22,395 nt of DNA. Source: UBA940 sp964464465. Lineage in GTDB: Bacteria > Bacteroidota > Bacteroidia > Bacteroidales > Rikenellaceae. The translations under genes and the position numbers were made by a program. The stretch spans positions 1-22,395 of the forward strand of contig CAYXGF010000029.1 of NCBI GenBank assembly GCA_964464465.1, given 5' to 3'. Shown piece by piece: positions 14,941 through 22,395 of this stretch; the first letter of the stretch is position 1; each line of letters begins with the position of its first letter. The notes under the pieces were generated by a model. That model worked only from the letters and a program-made list of their open reading frames with translations. It was not told the DNA's origin and searched no databases.

Positions 14941-16602
14941 ATGAAACGTTTTTTCCTGTTTCTGGCGGCTCTGTGCTGCGGAGCCGGTGCCGCGGATGCG
15001 TGCACAAATTTCATAGTCACGCGGGGAGCCTCGTCCGACGGAAGCGTCATGGTGACCTATGCGGCCGACTCGCATCAGCTCTACGGGGCACTGTACAAAT
15101 ACGATGCGCCGCGAAGGGCCTACCGCCCGGGCGCCGTTGTGCCTGTGTACGAGTGGGATACCGGCCGTTTTCTGGGTGATATAATGCAGGTGCCCGAGAC
15201 ATACTCGACCGTCGGAAACATGAACGAGAAACAGCTGATTATAGCCGAGTCGACGTTCGGTGGGCTGCCGCAGCTGGAAGACTCCACCGGCGGAATAGAT
15301 TACGGCTCGCTGATTTACATCGCCTTGCAGCGTGCATCCACTGCCCGGCAGGCCATAGACGTGATAGTCGAGCTGGCCACCCGTTACGGATATTGCTCCT
15401 CTGGCGAGTCGTTCTCCATCGCCGACAAGAACGAGGCATGGATAATGGAGCTCATAGGCAAGGGCTGCCGCATGGTGGACGGACGGAATGCCGACCGTGG
15501 CATAGTCTGGGTTGCACGCCGCATTCCGGACGGATATGTGTGCGGACATGCCAACCAGTCGCGTATAGCGCAGTTCCCGCTTGATGACCCGCAGAACTGT
15601 CTGTATGCGCCCGACGTCATATCTTTTGCCCGTGGCAAGGGGCTTTATGACGGCCGTGACGAGGATTTCAGCTTCTGCGACACATACTGCCCGCTGGATT
15701 TCGGCGCTCTCAGAGGGTGCGAGGCCCGTGTGTGGAGTTTCTTCAACCGTGTGGCCGACGGCATGGATGCCTATACGGACTATGCGATGGGGTATAATCC
15801 GGCGAACAGAATGCCGCTGTGGGTGAAGCCCGACCGCAAGATTACACCCAAGATGCTCTTCGACTGCATGCGCGACCACTATGAGGGTACTCCTCTCGAC
15901 ATGCGCAGCGACATAGGTGCCGGAGGGCATGCGTTGCCGTACCGCTGGCGGCCGATGGATTTTGAGGTGGACGGCGTGAAGTATCTGAACGAACGCGCCA
16001 CGGCCACGCAGCAGACCGGATTCTGGTTTACGGCACAGGCCCGTGGCTGGCTCGACGACCATATCGGCGGGTTGCTCTGGTTCGGTGTGGACGATGCCGC
16101 GACTTCCGCCCTTACGCCGATATACTGCTCCACCAGGGAGGTTCCGTGGTGCCTTTCGGAGGAGAACGGACACATGACGCAGTACTCGTCCACCTCCATG
16201 TTCTGGCTTATGAACCGTGTGGCGCAATTCGCTTATCTGCGTTACGATGCGATAGGCGGCGAGGTGCGCCGGACTGCCGACACGTGGGAGACGGAGTGTC
16301 TGGATGAGGTCGCCCGGACGGATGCGGCCGCTTCCGGAATGAAAAAGAGGGCCGCCGAGAAGTTTCTGACGCAGTATTCGCTGCGCAAGGCACAGGAATT
16401 GTTCAACCTTTGGAGCTGCCTTGACAGGTATCTGCTGGTGAAGTATATGGACGGAAATATCAAACGGCAGGGGTCGGCCGGAGAGTTCGAGGATAACGGC
16501 TACGGCCGCAATATTCCTGCGTCGCCGCTTTTCCCAGGTTATGGAGAACGGTGGAAAAGGGCTGTTGCCGACGGAGATGACGGAACATTGAAATCAAGAT
16601 AA
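14941..16602 (+). CDS. Exported C69-family dipeptidase
   Basis: From the ATG at 14941 the protein has 553 residues. The signal peptide MKRFFLFLAALCCGAGAADA is followed immediately by C21-TNFIVTRGAS. Peptidase C69 enzymes are Ntn hydrolases whose catalytic Cys becomes the N-terminal residue, so signal-peptide cleavage after A20 would itself create the active enzyme. Further family features are GSVMVTYAADSHQLYG, the YSTVGNMNEKQL...ESTFGG block, and IMELIGKG. The protein would cleave dipeptides in the periplasm or on the cell surface, feeding peptide catabolism. Upstream in-frame ATGs lie before the promoter or would bury the signal peptide. lpd follows after 16 nt. Confidence 0.9.
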   Translation: MKRFFLFLAALCCGAGAADACTNFIVTRGASSDGSVMVTYAADSHQLYGALYKYDAPRRAYRPGAVVPVYEWDTGRFLGDIMQVPETYSTVGNMNEKQLIIAESTFGGLPQLEDSTGGIDYGSLIYIALQRASTARQAIDVIVELATRYGYCSSGESFSIADKNEAWIMELIGKGCRMVDGRNADRGIVWVARRIPDGYVCGHANQSRIAQFPLDDPQNCLYAPDVISFARGKGLYDGRDEDFSFCDTYCPLDFGALRGCEARVWSFFNRVADGMDAYTDYAMGYNPANRMPLWVKPDRKITPKMLFDCMRDHYEGTPLDMRSDIGAGGHALPYRWRPMDFEVDGVKYLNERATATQQTGFWFTAQARGWLDDHIGGLLWFGVDDAATSALTPIYCSTREVPWCLSEENGHMTQYSSTSMFWLMNRVAQFAYLRYDAIGGEVRRTADTWETECLDEVARTDAAASGMKKRAAEKFLTQYSLRKAQELFNLWSCLDRYLLVKYMDGNIKRQGSAGEFEDNGYGRNIPASPLFPGYGERWKRAVADGDDGTLKSR

Positions 16603-16618
16603 AAAATACATAATTGTC

Positions 16619-18013
16619 ATGAATGAGAAATACGATATTGCAGTAGTGGGCAGCGGCCCGGGCGGATATGTGGCCGCCATACGTGCCGCTCAGCTGGGAA
16701 AGAGGACCGTGATTGTGGAACGTGCCGATTTGGGCGGAGTGTGTCTTAACTGGGGCTGTATTCCGACCAAGGCGATGCTCAAAAGCGCTCAGGTGTATCA
16801 TTATGTGGCTTCGGCGGCAGGCTACGGCATAGAGGTGGAGGGCACGCCCAGACCGGATGCCGGAAAGATTGTCGCCCGCTCGCGCGGCGTGGCAGATACG
16901 ATGAGCAAGGGTGTGGCTTTTCTGCTGAAAAAGAATAATGTCGAGGTGCTGCAAGGGCACGGCTCCATCGCCGGTCCCGGAAAATTGAAGGTCGTCGGCG
17001 AGCAGGGCGAGCGCGAGATAGAGGCCGGACATATAATTCTTGCGACCGGAGCCCGTCCGCGTCAGATGCCGTTCATGCCTGTCGACGGAAAGCGTGTCAT
17101 ATCCTCGCGCGAGGCGCTGACGCTTACGCAGCTTCCGCAGAGCATGATAGTATGCGGCTCGGGCGCCATAGGCAGCGAGTTCGCATATCTTTTCGCCTCG
17201 CTGGGCGTGAAGGTCACCGTAGTCGAATATCTTCCCGCACTGATGCCTCTGGAAGACCAGGATGTGAGTGCGGCGATGGAGCGTGCGTTCCGCAAGATGC
17301 GTATCGGTGTGATGACCTCCACGACGGTGAAACAGGTTACGGCGACAGAACAGGGGTGTACGGTCGAGGTGGAAGGCAAGAAGGGCGTGCAGACGCTTTC
17401 GGCGGATATGGTTCTCTCGGCTGTCGGCATAAAGACGAATACGGAGGACATCGGACTGGAAACCGTGGGCATAGAGCTTGTCAGGGACAAGATTCCTGTC
17501 GACGAGTTCTATCGCACCTCGGCGCCAGGCATTTATGCGATAGGCGACCTTGTCCCCTCTCCTGCGCTGGCGCATGTGGCTTCGGCCGAGGCCGTTTGCT
17601 GCGTGGAGAAGATATGCGGCCTTAATCCTGAGCCGGTCGATTATTCGACAATCCCTTCGTGTGTCTACACTGCGCCCGAGGTGGCGTCGGTAGGCATGAC
17701 GCAGGCCGAGGCGGAGAAGGCCGGATACGGGTTGAAGATAGGGAAGTTTCCTTTTACGGCCTCCGGCAAGGCTACGGCGGCGGGCGAGAGGGACGGATTC
17801 GTCAAACTGATATTCGACAGTGCGACCGATAAGCTGCTCGGCGCGCATATGGTGGGCGGCAGCGTCACGGAGATGATTGCCGAGCCGACGATTGCAAAGC
17901 GCATGGGGGCCACGGCGCATGACATTGCCCGTACGGTACATTCGCATCCTACGATGAACGAGGCTGTAATGGAGGCTGCCGAAGCAGCGCTGGGTGCCGC
18001 AATACATTTGTAG
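16619..18013 (+). CDS. lpdA: Dihydrolipoyl dehydrogenase (E3)
   Basis: The 464-residue flavoprotein has normal family length. FAD-binding motif GSGPGG at 11-16; redox disulfide C42/C47 in GGVCLNWGCIPTKAM; NAD-binding fold around CGSGAIGSEFAYLFASLG; second FAD motif YAIGDLVPSPALAHVAS; dimerisation-domain catalytic pair H443/E448 in HSHPTMNE. It reoxidises dihydrolipoyl groups of 2-oxoacid dehydrogenase or glycine-cleavage complexes with NAD. No E1, E2 or gcv gene is in the window, so its partner complex is encoded elsewhere. It sits 16 nt after the dipeptidase stop and 1 nt before era. Confidence 0.95.
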   Translation: MNEKYDIAVVGSGPGGYVAAIRAAQLGKRTVIVERADLGGVCLNWGCIPTKAMLKSAQVYHYVASAAGYGIEVEGTPRPDAGKIVARSRGVADTMSKGVAFLLKKNNVEVLQGHGSIAGPGKLKVVGEQGEREIEAGHIILATGARPRQMPFMPVDGKRVISSREALTLTQLPQSMIVCGSGAIGSEFAYLFASLGVKVTVVEYLPALMPLEDQDVSAAMERAFRKMRIGVMTSTTVKQVTATEQGCTVEVEGKKGVQTLSADMVLSAVGIKTNTEDIGLETVGIELVRDKIPVDEFYRTSAPGIYAIGDLVPSPALAHVASAEAVCCVEKICGLNPEPVDYSTIPSCVYTAPEVASVGMTQAEAEKAGYGLKIGKFPFTASGKATAAGERDGFVKLIFDSATDKLLGAHMVGGSVTEMIAEPTIAKRMGATAHDIARTVHSHPTMNEAVMEAAEAALGAAIHL

Positions 18014-18014
18014 A

Positions 18015-18899
18015 ATGCACAAATCCGGATTCGTAAATATTGTCGGCAGTCCCAATGTCGGCAAGTCGACGCTCATGAACGCGCTTGTGGGTGAGCGTCT
18101 CTCCATAATCACCTCCAAGGCTCAGACCACGCGCCATCGTATCATGGGTGTGGTGAGCGGCGAGGATTATCAGATTGTCTATTCCGATACACCGGGAATA
18201 CTCCGTCCGAGCTACCGGTTGCAGGAGACTATGATGCGTCAGGTGCAGGGGGCAGTCCTGGATGCCGATGTGATACTCTATGTGACCGATACCGTGGAGC
18301 AGCAGGCCGAGAGCCGCGACGGTGAGGTAATCGGGCGTATAAGGAGCAGCGGCATACCGTGCATCGTGGTTGTAAACAAGATAGATTTGGCGTCGCAACA
18401 GGCGGTCGAACAGATAGTCGGGCGTTGGAGCGCTCTTTTGCCGGAAGCTGAGATTGCGGCTGTGTCCGCACTGACAGGGTTCGGCACCGAAGGTCTGCTC
18501 TCGCTGATTCTCTCGAAGCTGCCGGAGGGGGAGCCGTATTTCCCGAAGGATACGCTGACGGACCGCAGCCTGCGTTTTTTCGCCTCGGAAATAATCCGGG
18601 AGAAGATACTGCTCAACTATGACAAGGAGATTCCGTACTGCGTGGAGATTTCGGTGGACGAGTATCGTGAGCAGCCGGATATAGACAGAATAGCGGCTAC
18701 CATACACGTGTCGCGCTCTTCGCAGAAGGGTATAATCATAGGCCGCGGCGGGCGCATGCTCAAAAAGGTCGGAACTCAGGCCCGGTGCGATTTGGAACGT
18801 TTTTTAGATAAAAAGGTATATTTGCTTTTGCAGGTCAAGGTCTCGGATGACTGGCGCAACGATGCGCTCTCGCTGCGCCGTTTCGGCTACGAGGAGTAG
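18015..18899 (+). CDS. era: GTPase Era
   Basis: The 294-residue GTPase has normal length. G1 loop GSPNVGKS (11-18), G3 DTPG (58-61), G4 NKID (121-124), G5 VSAL, followed by a C-terminal KH domain with GRGGRMLKKVG and the usual ending region LQVKVSDDWR. Era binds 16S rRNA near its 3' end and assists 30S maturation, coupling ribosome assembly to growth. The start ATG follows the lpd TAG after a single A (TAGAATG), implying translational coupling; an in-frame TTG-type extension into lpd is unnecessary. The usual neighbours rnc, recO or der are not in the window. Confidence 0.97.
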   Translation: MHKSGFVNIVGSPNVGKSTLMNALVGERLSIITSKAQTTRHRIMGVVSGEDYQIVYSDTPGILRPSYRLQETMMRQVQGAVLDADVILYVTDTVEQQAESRDGEVIGRIRSSGIPCIVVVNKIDLASQQAVEQIVGRWSALLPEAEIAAVSALTGFGTEGLLSLILSKLPEGEPYFPKDTLTDRSLRFFASEIIREKILLNYDKEIPYCVEISVDEYREQPDIDRIAATIHVSRSSQKGIIIGRGGRMLKKVGTQARCDLERFLDKKVYLLLQVKVSDDWRNDALSLRRFGYEE

Positions 18900-18925
18900 C
18901 GTCCGGGAATGTTTGCGGGTACATA

Positions 18926-18957
18926 TTTGCCCGACTGCAAAAGAATTAGTACATTTG
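18926..18957 (+). promoter_or_regulatory. Promoter of the biotin-dependent carboxyltransferase gene
   Basis: TTTG at 18926-18929, 20 nt, then an exact TACATTTG at 18950-18957. The start near 18963 gives a ~26-nt leader to the ATG at 18989 and excludes the in-frame TTG at 18962 as start codon. Confidence 0.75.
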
Positions 18958-18988
18958 ACGCTTGTCAAGTACGTTAAAAAAGAAGATT

Positions 18989-20836
18989 ATGAGAAATTTG
19001 AAAATCAGAGACCTGACTCTGCGCGACGGACAGCAGTCCGCTTTCGCTACCAGAATGAGACAGGAGCAGATTGAAAGAGTGCTTCCTTTCTACAAGGATG
19101 CAGGTTTTTACGCCATGGAGGTATGGGGTGGCGCCGTGCCTGATTCGGTAATGCGTTACCTGGGTGAGAATCCGTGGTACAGACTGGAAAAAATCAAGGC
19201 CGAAGTAGGTGATGTGTCCTACCTGACGGCCCTCTCCCGCGGCCGCAACCTTTTCGGTTACAGCCCCTATACGGACGAGATTATAGACGGCTTCTGCCGC
19301 AATGCCATAGAATCGGGACTCGGCATCATGCGTATCTTCGATGCGCTCAACGATGTGGACAACGGCAAGTCTACCGTAAAGTATGGCAAGCAGTACGGCG
19401 GAATAGCCGATTGTGCCGTATGCTACACCATAGACCCGAAATATCCGGCCCTTTCGTTGTGGGACAAACTGCGCGGAAAGAAGAATCCGAAGCCGGTGTT
19501 CACCGACGAGTATTTCCTCGACAAGGCACGGCAGATGGCTGCCCTGGGTGCGGACATGATTACCATCAAGGATATGAGCGGTCTGATTCCGCCCGCCAGA
19601 GTGTACAACCTCGTGAAACGTTTCAAGGACACCCTTACGATTCCGGTGGATTTCCATACGCACTGTACGCCCGGATACGGTCTTGCGTCGGTCGTTTCGG
19701 CCATTGCCGCAGGGGTGGACATCGTGGACACGAACATATGGAACTTCGCAGGCGGTCCGGCGGCTCCGGCAATCGAGCTGATTTATATCTTCTGCAAGAA
19801 AATGGGTGTCGGACTGGACGTCGACATGCAGGCCGTGGCCAAAATCAATGCCGAACTTGCCGTCATACGCAAGGAGTTGGAGGCATACGATGCCGTCAAG
19901 CAGATTCCCAAGCCGTTCAATCCGCTTACCGATACTCTTCCGGCCGAGGTCGAGGCTGAGTTCGACCGTGCTGTCAAGGCGGCGTTCGACTGTAATGAGG
20001 ATGCCCTTATCGAGGCCTGTCACAAAATCGAGGATTATTTCGGATTCCCGAAACCTAACAAGGTCGTTCAGGAGGCGGAGGTTCCGGGCGGTATGTACTC
20101 CAACATGGTCGCTCAGCTCAAAGCTCTGAAAAACGAGGATATTCTTCCGCAGGCCATGGCGCTTATCCCGCGTGTGAGACTCGATGCGGGACTGCCGCCG
20201 CTGGTGACGCCCACATCGCAGATTGTAGGTGCCCAGGCCGTTAACTGTGCCATGGACATAAAGAACGGCAAGCCGATGTACACGACCAAGAGCATTCAGT
20301 TCGTCAATCTCGTGAAAGGCGAGTACGGTCACACGCCGGTTCAGGTGAATCCGGAGTTCCGTCTGCAAATAGCCGGAACGCGCGAGGAGACGCCTTACGA
20401 TACGTCGAAATATCAGATGCAGCCCAATCCTGTGTTGGATAACTGCGGCGGAGTGAAACTGGCCGAAAATGAGAAGGAGGTTCTGCTGCTGGAACTCTTC
20501 CCGCTTGTAGCCAAGGAGTATCTGACCAAGACCAAATGCGAGGCTTTCGCGGCGCGTCAGGCTGAGATAGAGAAGGCTAAGGCGGCGGAAGAGGCTGCCA
20601 AGCCGAAACCGGAGCCTGTTACCGGAAATACGGTGAATGCACCGCTGCCCGGCCGCGTGTTGGAGTATCTCGTCAAGGTAGGCGACAAGGTCAAGGCCGG
20701 TCAGGACATATTCGTTCTGGAAGCCATGAAGATGGAGAACAACATCACTTCGGATTACGACGGAGTTGTTAAACGTCTTATGGTTGAGGTCGGAACGGCA
20801 GTTCCTAACGATGCGGCCGTCGTGGAGTTGGAGTAA
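18989..20836 (+). CDS. oadA: Oxaloacetate decarboxylase alpha / pyruvate carboxylase B-type biotin protein
   Basis: The 615-residue protein has three parts: an HMGL-like carboxyltransferase barrel (1-~270) with DLTLRDGQQS (D13), carboxylation-site Lys in ITIKDMSG (K194) and metal ligands H223/H225 in DFHTHCTPG; a PYC_OADA domain (~300-500); and, after an Ala/Pro/Lys/Glu-rich linker (~530-545), a biotinyl domain with EAMKMENN (K581). It transfers carboxyl groups between biotin and pyruvate/oxaloacetate. No OadB or OadG gene and no biotin carboxylase is adjacent, so the partners must be encoded elsewhere. Oddities: LSRGRNLFGYSPYTDEI stands where classic OadA has RGQNxxGYRHY, and the segment ~148-175 (DPKYPALSLWDKLRGKKN...) looks like an insertion. 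It has its own promoter and a strong terminator, so it is monocistronic. Confidence 0.85.
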   Translation: MRNLKIRDLTLRDGQQSAFATRMRQEQIERVLPFYKDAGFYAMEVWGGAVPDSVMRYLGENPWYRLEKIKAEVGDVSYLTALSRGRNLFGYSPYTDEIIDGFCRNAIESGLGIMRIFDALNDVDNGKSTVKYGKQYGGIADCAVCYTIDPKYPALSLWDKLRGKKNPKPVFTDEYFLDKARQMAALGADMITIKDMSGLIPPARVYNLVKRFKDTLTIPVDFHTHCTPGYGLASVVSAIAAGVDIVDTNIWNFAGGPAAPAIELIYIFCKKMGVGLDVDMQAVAKINAELAVIRKELEAYDAVKQIPKPFNPLTDTLPAEVEAEFDRAVKAAFDCNEDALIEACHKIEDYFGFPKPNKVVQEAEVPGGMYSNMVAQLKALKNEDILPQAMALIPRVRLDAGLPPLVTPTSQIVGAQAVNCAMDIKNGKPMYTTKSIQFVNLVKGEYGHTPVQVNPEFRLQIAGTREETPYDTSKYQMQPNPVLDNCGGVKLAENEKEVLLLELFPLVAKEYLTKTKCEAFAARQAEIEKAKAAEEAAKPKPEPVTGNTVNAPLPGRVLEYLVKVGDKVKAGQDIFVLEAMKMENNITSDYDGVVKRLMVEVGTAVPNDAAVVELE

Positions 20837-20857
20837 CGTCTGCGATTGGAATATAGG

Positions 20858-20891
20858 AAAAGTCCCGGCAGGAAATACTGCCGGGACTTTT
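20858..20891. terminator. Strong bidirectional intrinsic terminator
   Basis: A perfect 14-bp stem (AAAAGTCCCGGCAG, loop GAAATA, CTGCCGGGACTTTT) lies 21 nt after the oadA stop. The A/T ends provide short U tracts on both strands, so it can also serve the convergent acyltransferase gene ending at 20980. Nothing further is seen in 20892-20979. Confidence 0.9.
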
Positions 20892-20979
20892 GTGTATCGA
20901 GCCTGCTTGCACGAAACTGAACGCCCGCGTGCCATGTGTATGGTTGTCTGCGCTTGTGTGGAGGCGCGCCGGAGCAAGT

Positions 20980-22110
20980 TTATCCGAGTATGTATTTTGA
21001 ACCGGGTATGGGCTTTATTGCGAGCGATACCAACGAGCAGATGACAAAAGTGAGCAGCGCCGATGCGAATATGCAGGCGCCTGTCATCGGGCCGTCGGTG
21101 AGTCCTGCCGCCGGGTCCGCACCCATATATGCCGACAGGTGCGGGAATACGAATCCCAGAACGAAGATGTGCATGAGGTAGATGGCGAAGCTGACGTTAG
21201 ATAGTCTCCTCACGACAGCGTAGAGCCGCTTCGGGGCGCGGGTTATGCATTTGATAATCAGAAATGCACCGGCAGTCATTAGTGCGACATTGAAGGAGCA
21301 GAAGTTCCATGACTGTTCGACGTAGGCGTAATCAGTGGACACTGCGCCGTGGTTGTAAAATACGGTTGCGGTTATGGCGTATCCGATGGCAAACAGCGGC
21401 ACTCCGACTGCAATGTTCTTTCCGGTGCTCCATCCGGCGGTGTATTTCCGTATGCAGTGTGCGAGGACCACGTATCCGATGAAGCCTGAATAGTAGTATA
21501 GCGCGTGAAATTCATTCCATGCGCACTGGCCCCACATCTCCCCGAACAGCGGGCGAAGATAGCAGAGCGTGCAGCTGACGAACCATATTCCGAGAAACGT
21601 GAGCTCGGCTCTCCTGCTTGCGGTTTGAATCCATGGTGAAATCACCGGCATTATCATGTAGATGCCGACAAGCATGTATATGAACCACAGATGTCCTCCT
21701 TCGTCGTTGAAATTCGTTATAAGGCGGCATGTCCGTATCAGGATGTCGGAGGCTGACGAGCCGGCGGCAAGTCCCGGAACTATCGCGTAGAACAGCGACC
21801 ACACTGCGAACGGCACTATTATTCTTACGAACCGTTTTCTTGCGAAGGTTCCGGCGCTGTATCTGAGCGGCAGCAGCAGGTAGGACGATGCCATGACGAA
21901 CAGCGGTACGGAACAGCGACCCGCGCCGTCGATTATGGCAATCCAGGCTCTGTCGGAGTCGCTGTTGAAGAAGACTCCTTCGGCGTTCAGGTAATAGAAC
22001 TCGCATGCGTGTACGAGTATTACCATGAAACAGGCTATCACGCGCAGGAAGTCGAGAAAGATGATTCTTTGTCCCTCCTCGGGTGTGGTGTATGTGTGTC
22101 TGCTGTCCAT
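20980..22110 (-). CDS. Integral-membrane acyltransferase (acyltransferase-3, WecH-like)
   Basis: The 376-residue protein has about ten membrane helices and belongs to acyltransferase family 3 (PF01757). Typical segments are FLDFLRVIACFMVILVHACEF near the N-terminus with the conserved Arg and His, GRCSVPLFVMASSYLLLP, GGHLWFIYMLVGIYMIMPVI and near the C-terminus SFAIYLMHIFVLG. These resemble E. coli WecH, which O-acetylates enterobacterial common antigen. The likely role is O-acetylation of a cell-surface glycan at the inner membrane; the acceptor is unknown, and no polysaccharide cluster is adjacent. The ATG lies 82 nt after a well-formed promoter. Monocistronic by context. Confidence 0.85.
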   Translation of the reverse strand: MDSRHTYTTPEEGQRIIFLDFLRVIACFMVILVHACEFYYLNAEGVFFNSDSDRAWIAIIDGAGRCSVPLFVMASSYLLLPLRYSAGTFARKRFVRIIVPFAVWSLFYAIVPGLAAGSSASDILIRTCRLITNFNDEGGHLWFIYMLVGIYMIMPVISPWIQTASRRAELTFLGIWFVSCTLCYLRPLFGEMWGQCAWNEFHALYYYSGFIGYVVLAHCIRKYTAGWSTGKNIAVGVPLFAIGYAITATVFYNHGAVSTDYAYVEQSWNFCSFNVALMTAGAFLIIKCITRAPKRLYAVVRRLSNVSFAIYLMHIFVLGFVFPHLSAYMGADPAAGLTDGPMTGACIFASALLTFVICSLVSLAIKPIPGSKYILG

Positions 22111-22192
22111 CGTTCAGGCTAATGTTAAAATGGTCGTTAATGCTCCGGGTGCCGTGGAAGCGGCCGTCCGCAAAGGCGGGCCGGGAACAGAG

Positions 22193-22223
22193 CAAAGTTA
22201 GCCAAACCGTCCGTATTATGCAA
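22193..22223 (-). promoter_or_regulatory. Promoter of the acyltransferase gene
   Basis: On the minus strand TTG (22223-22221), 20 nt, then exact TAACTTTG (22200-22193). The inferred start near 22187 gives a ~77-nt leader before the ATG at 22110. The -33 element touches the base of the hairpin at 22224-22253. Confidence 0.75.
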
Positions 22224-22253
22224 CAATCGTCCGACCCTACGGTCGGACGATTG
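22224..22253 (-). terminator. Hairpin terminator of the rubrerythrin-type gene
   Basis: A perfect 13-bp stem, CAATCGTCCGACC and GGTCGGACGATTG, with a 4-nt loop begins 24 nt after the TAA of the rubrerythrin-type gene. On the minus strand it is followed by TTGTTGCATAAT, only weakly U-rich. Confidence 0.7.
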
Positions 22254-22277
22254 CTCTTGCGAGTTATTGTCGTACTG

Positions 22278-22340
22278 TTACTTGAAGTAACGGTTGTACA
22301 GACCCTCGAATCCCTTGCCGTGACGGGCTTCGTCTTTGGC
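22278..22340 (-). pseudogene. C-terminal fragment of a rubrerythrin / NADH-peroxidase-type protein
   Basis: The reading frame ending in TAA at 22280-22278 encodes DEARHGKGFEGLYNRYFK, the conserved C-terminal helix of reverse-rubrerythrin ('NADH peroxidase') proteins, whose Glu and His ligate the di-iron site; these reduce H2O2 in anaerobes. Upstream of about 22341 the translation (…GYGSVMSGLR) no longer resembles the family's expected 'HEM' lead-in, and an in-frame TGA occurs at 22385-22383. So either the gene is truncated here by rearrangement, or the last ~55 bases of the window come from elsewhere, for example a contig-end artefact. Confidence 0.65.
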
Positions 22341-22395
22341 CCGCAGACCAGACATAACGCTTCCATACCCCAAAATGCCCAATCAGATATTGTCA
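22341..22395. other. Right edge not continuous with the rubrerythrin frame
   Basis: These 55 bases do not extend the rubrerythrin-type protein. I recognise no gene, repeat or RNA in them, and the stretch is too short to assign. Confidence 0.4.

Noticed and set aside
14923..16227. A 434-codon minus-strand open frame opposite the C69 dipeptidase
   Set aside because: Shadow frame of the dipeptidase gene; no domain or signal recognised.
16460..18118. A 552-codon minus-strand open frame opposite lpd
   Set aside because: Antisense to a clear dihydrolipoyl dehydrogenase; composition (many Arg, His) and lack of motifs mark it as a codon-bias artefact.
18974..20977. A 667-codon open frame on the minus strand opposite the biotin carboxyltransferase gene
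   Set aside because: It is a shadow of a well-conserved plus-strand gene, its translation is His/Arg/Leu-rich without domains, and it would run through the strong terminator at 20858-20891.
1..22395. CRISPR array, transposon ends, integrase or prophage genes
   Set aside because: I saw no evenly spaced direct repeats, no transposase or recombinase motifs and no phage structural genes anywhere in the window.

Overview
The window looks like a chromosomal segment of a gut-type Bacteroidota bacterium, most likely Rikenellaceae (Alistipes-like). The grounds are repeated matches to the Bacteroidota promoter pattern (TTTG, 19-20 nt, TAnnTTTG), genes without Shine-Dalgarno sequences, fairly GC-rich coding sequence, and gene content such as a fused aspartokinase/homoserine dehydrogenase, a C69 dipeptidase and a stand-alone biotin-dependent carboxyltransferase. 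The genus is an inference. I see no insertion sequence, integrase, prophage or CRISPR array.

Left part (1-3608): a non-coding flank ends in a tRNA-Arg-like 5' fragment. Then comes a minus-strand pair, a Fur-family regulator followed 4 nt later by an exported amidohydrolase fused to an antibiotic-biosynthesis-monooxygenase (ABM) domain. Divergent from it is a metal-efflux-type permease (SO_0444/ArsP class) with a C-terminal heavy-metal-binding (HMA) domain. The shared intergenic region holds two -7 boxes, one per direction, each bracketed by its own perfect 9-bp inverted repeat, so it looks like a two-operator control region.

Middle left (3609-8448, all minus strand): a tightly packed five-gene run in transcription order: receiver-like protein, membrane-anchored HEAT-repeat-like protein, membrane glycosyltransferase-like protein, exported GH31-like protein, CysQ phosphatase. 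The receiver has lost its phospho-acceptor Asp and conserved Lys, and the glycosyltransferase-like protein has lost its DxD-type acidic motifs. The first three genes overlap by 4 nt or abut exactly. This cassette is the best candidate here for an undescribed system.

Centre (8565-13012, plus strand): the rplU-rpmA ribosomal protein operon with a textbook promoter and terminator, then thrA (first and third steps of the threonine/methionine branch), then an exported M23 endopeptidase with a C-terminal LysM domain.

Right part (13119-20891): a minus-strand pair (YggS/PLPBP-type protein, then a dihydroorotate-dehydrogenase-like protein) diverges from an exported C69 dipeptidase followed by lpd and era (1 nt apart). 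An oxaloacetate-decarboxylase-alpha-type biotin protein with its own promoter follows, ending in a strong 14-bp hairpin.

Right end (20980-22395, minus strand): a WecH-like membrane acyltransferase with a well-formed promoter that sits directly against the terminator hairpin of an upstream rubrerythrin-type gene. Only the last ~20 codons of that gene match the family. The final ~55 bases do not continue it and carry an in-frame stop, which suggests either a contig-end artefact or a disrupted gene.
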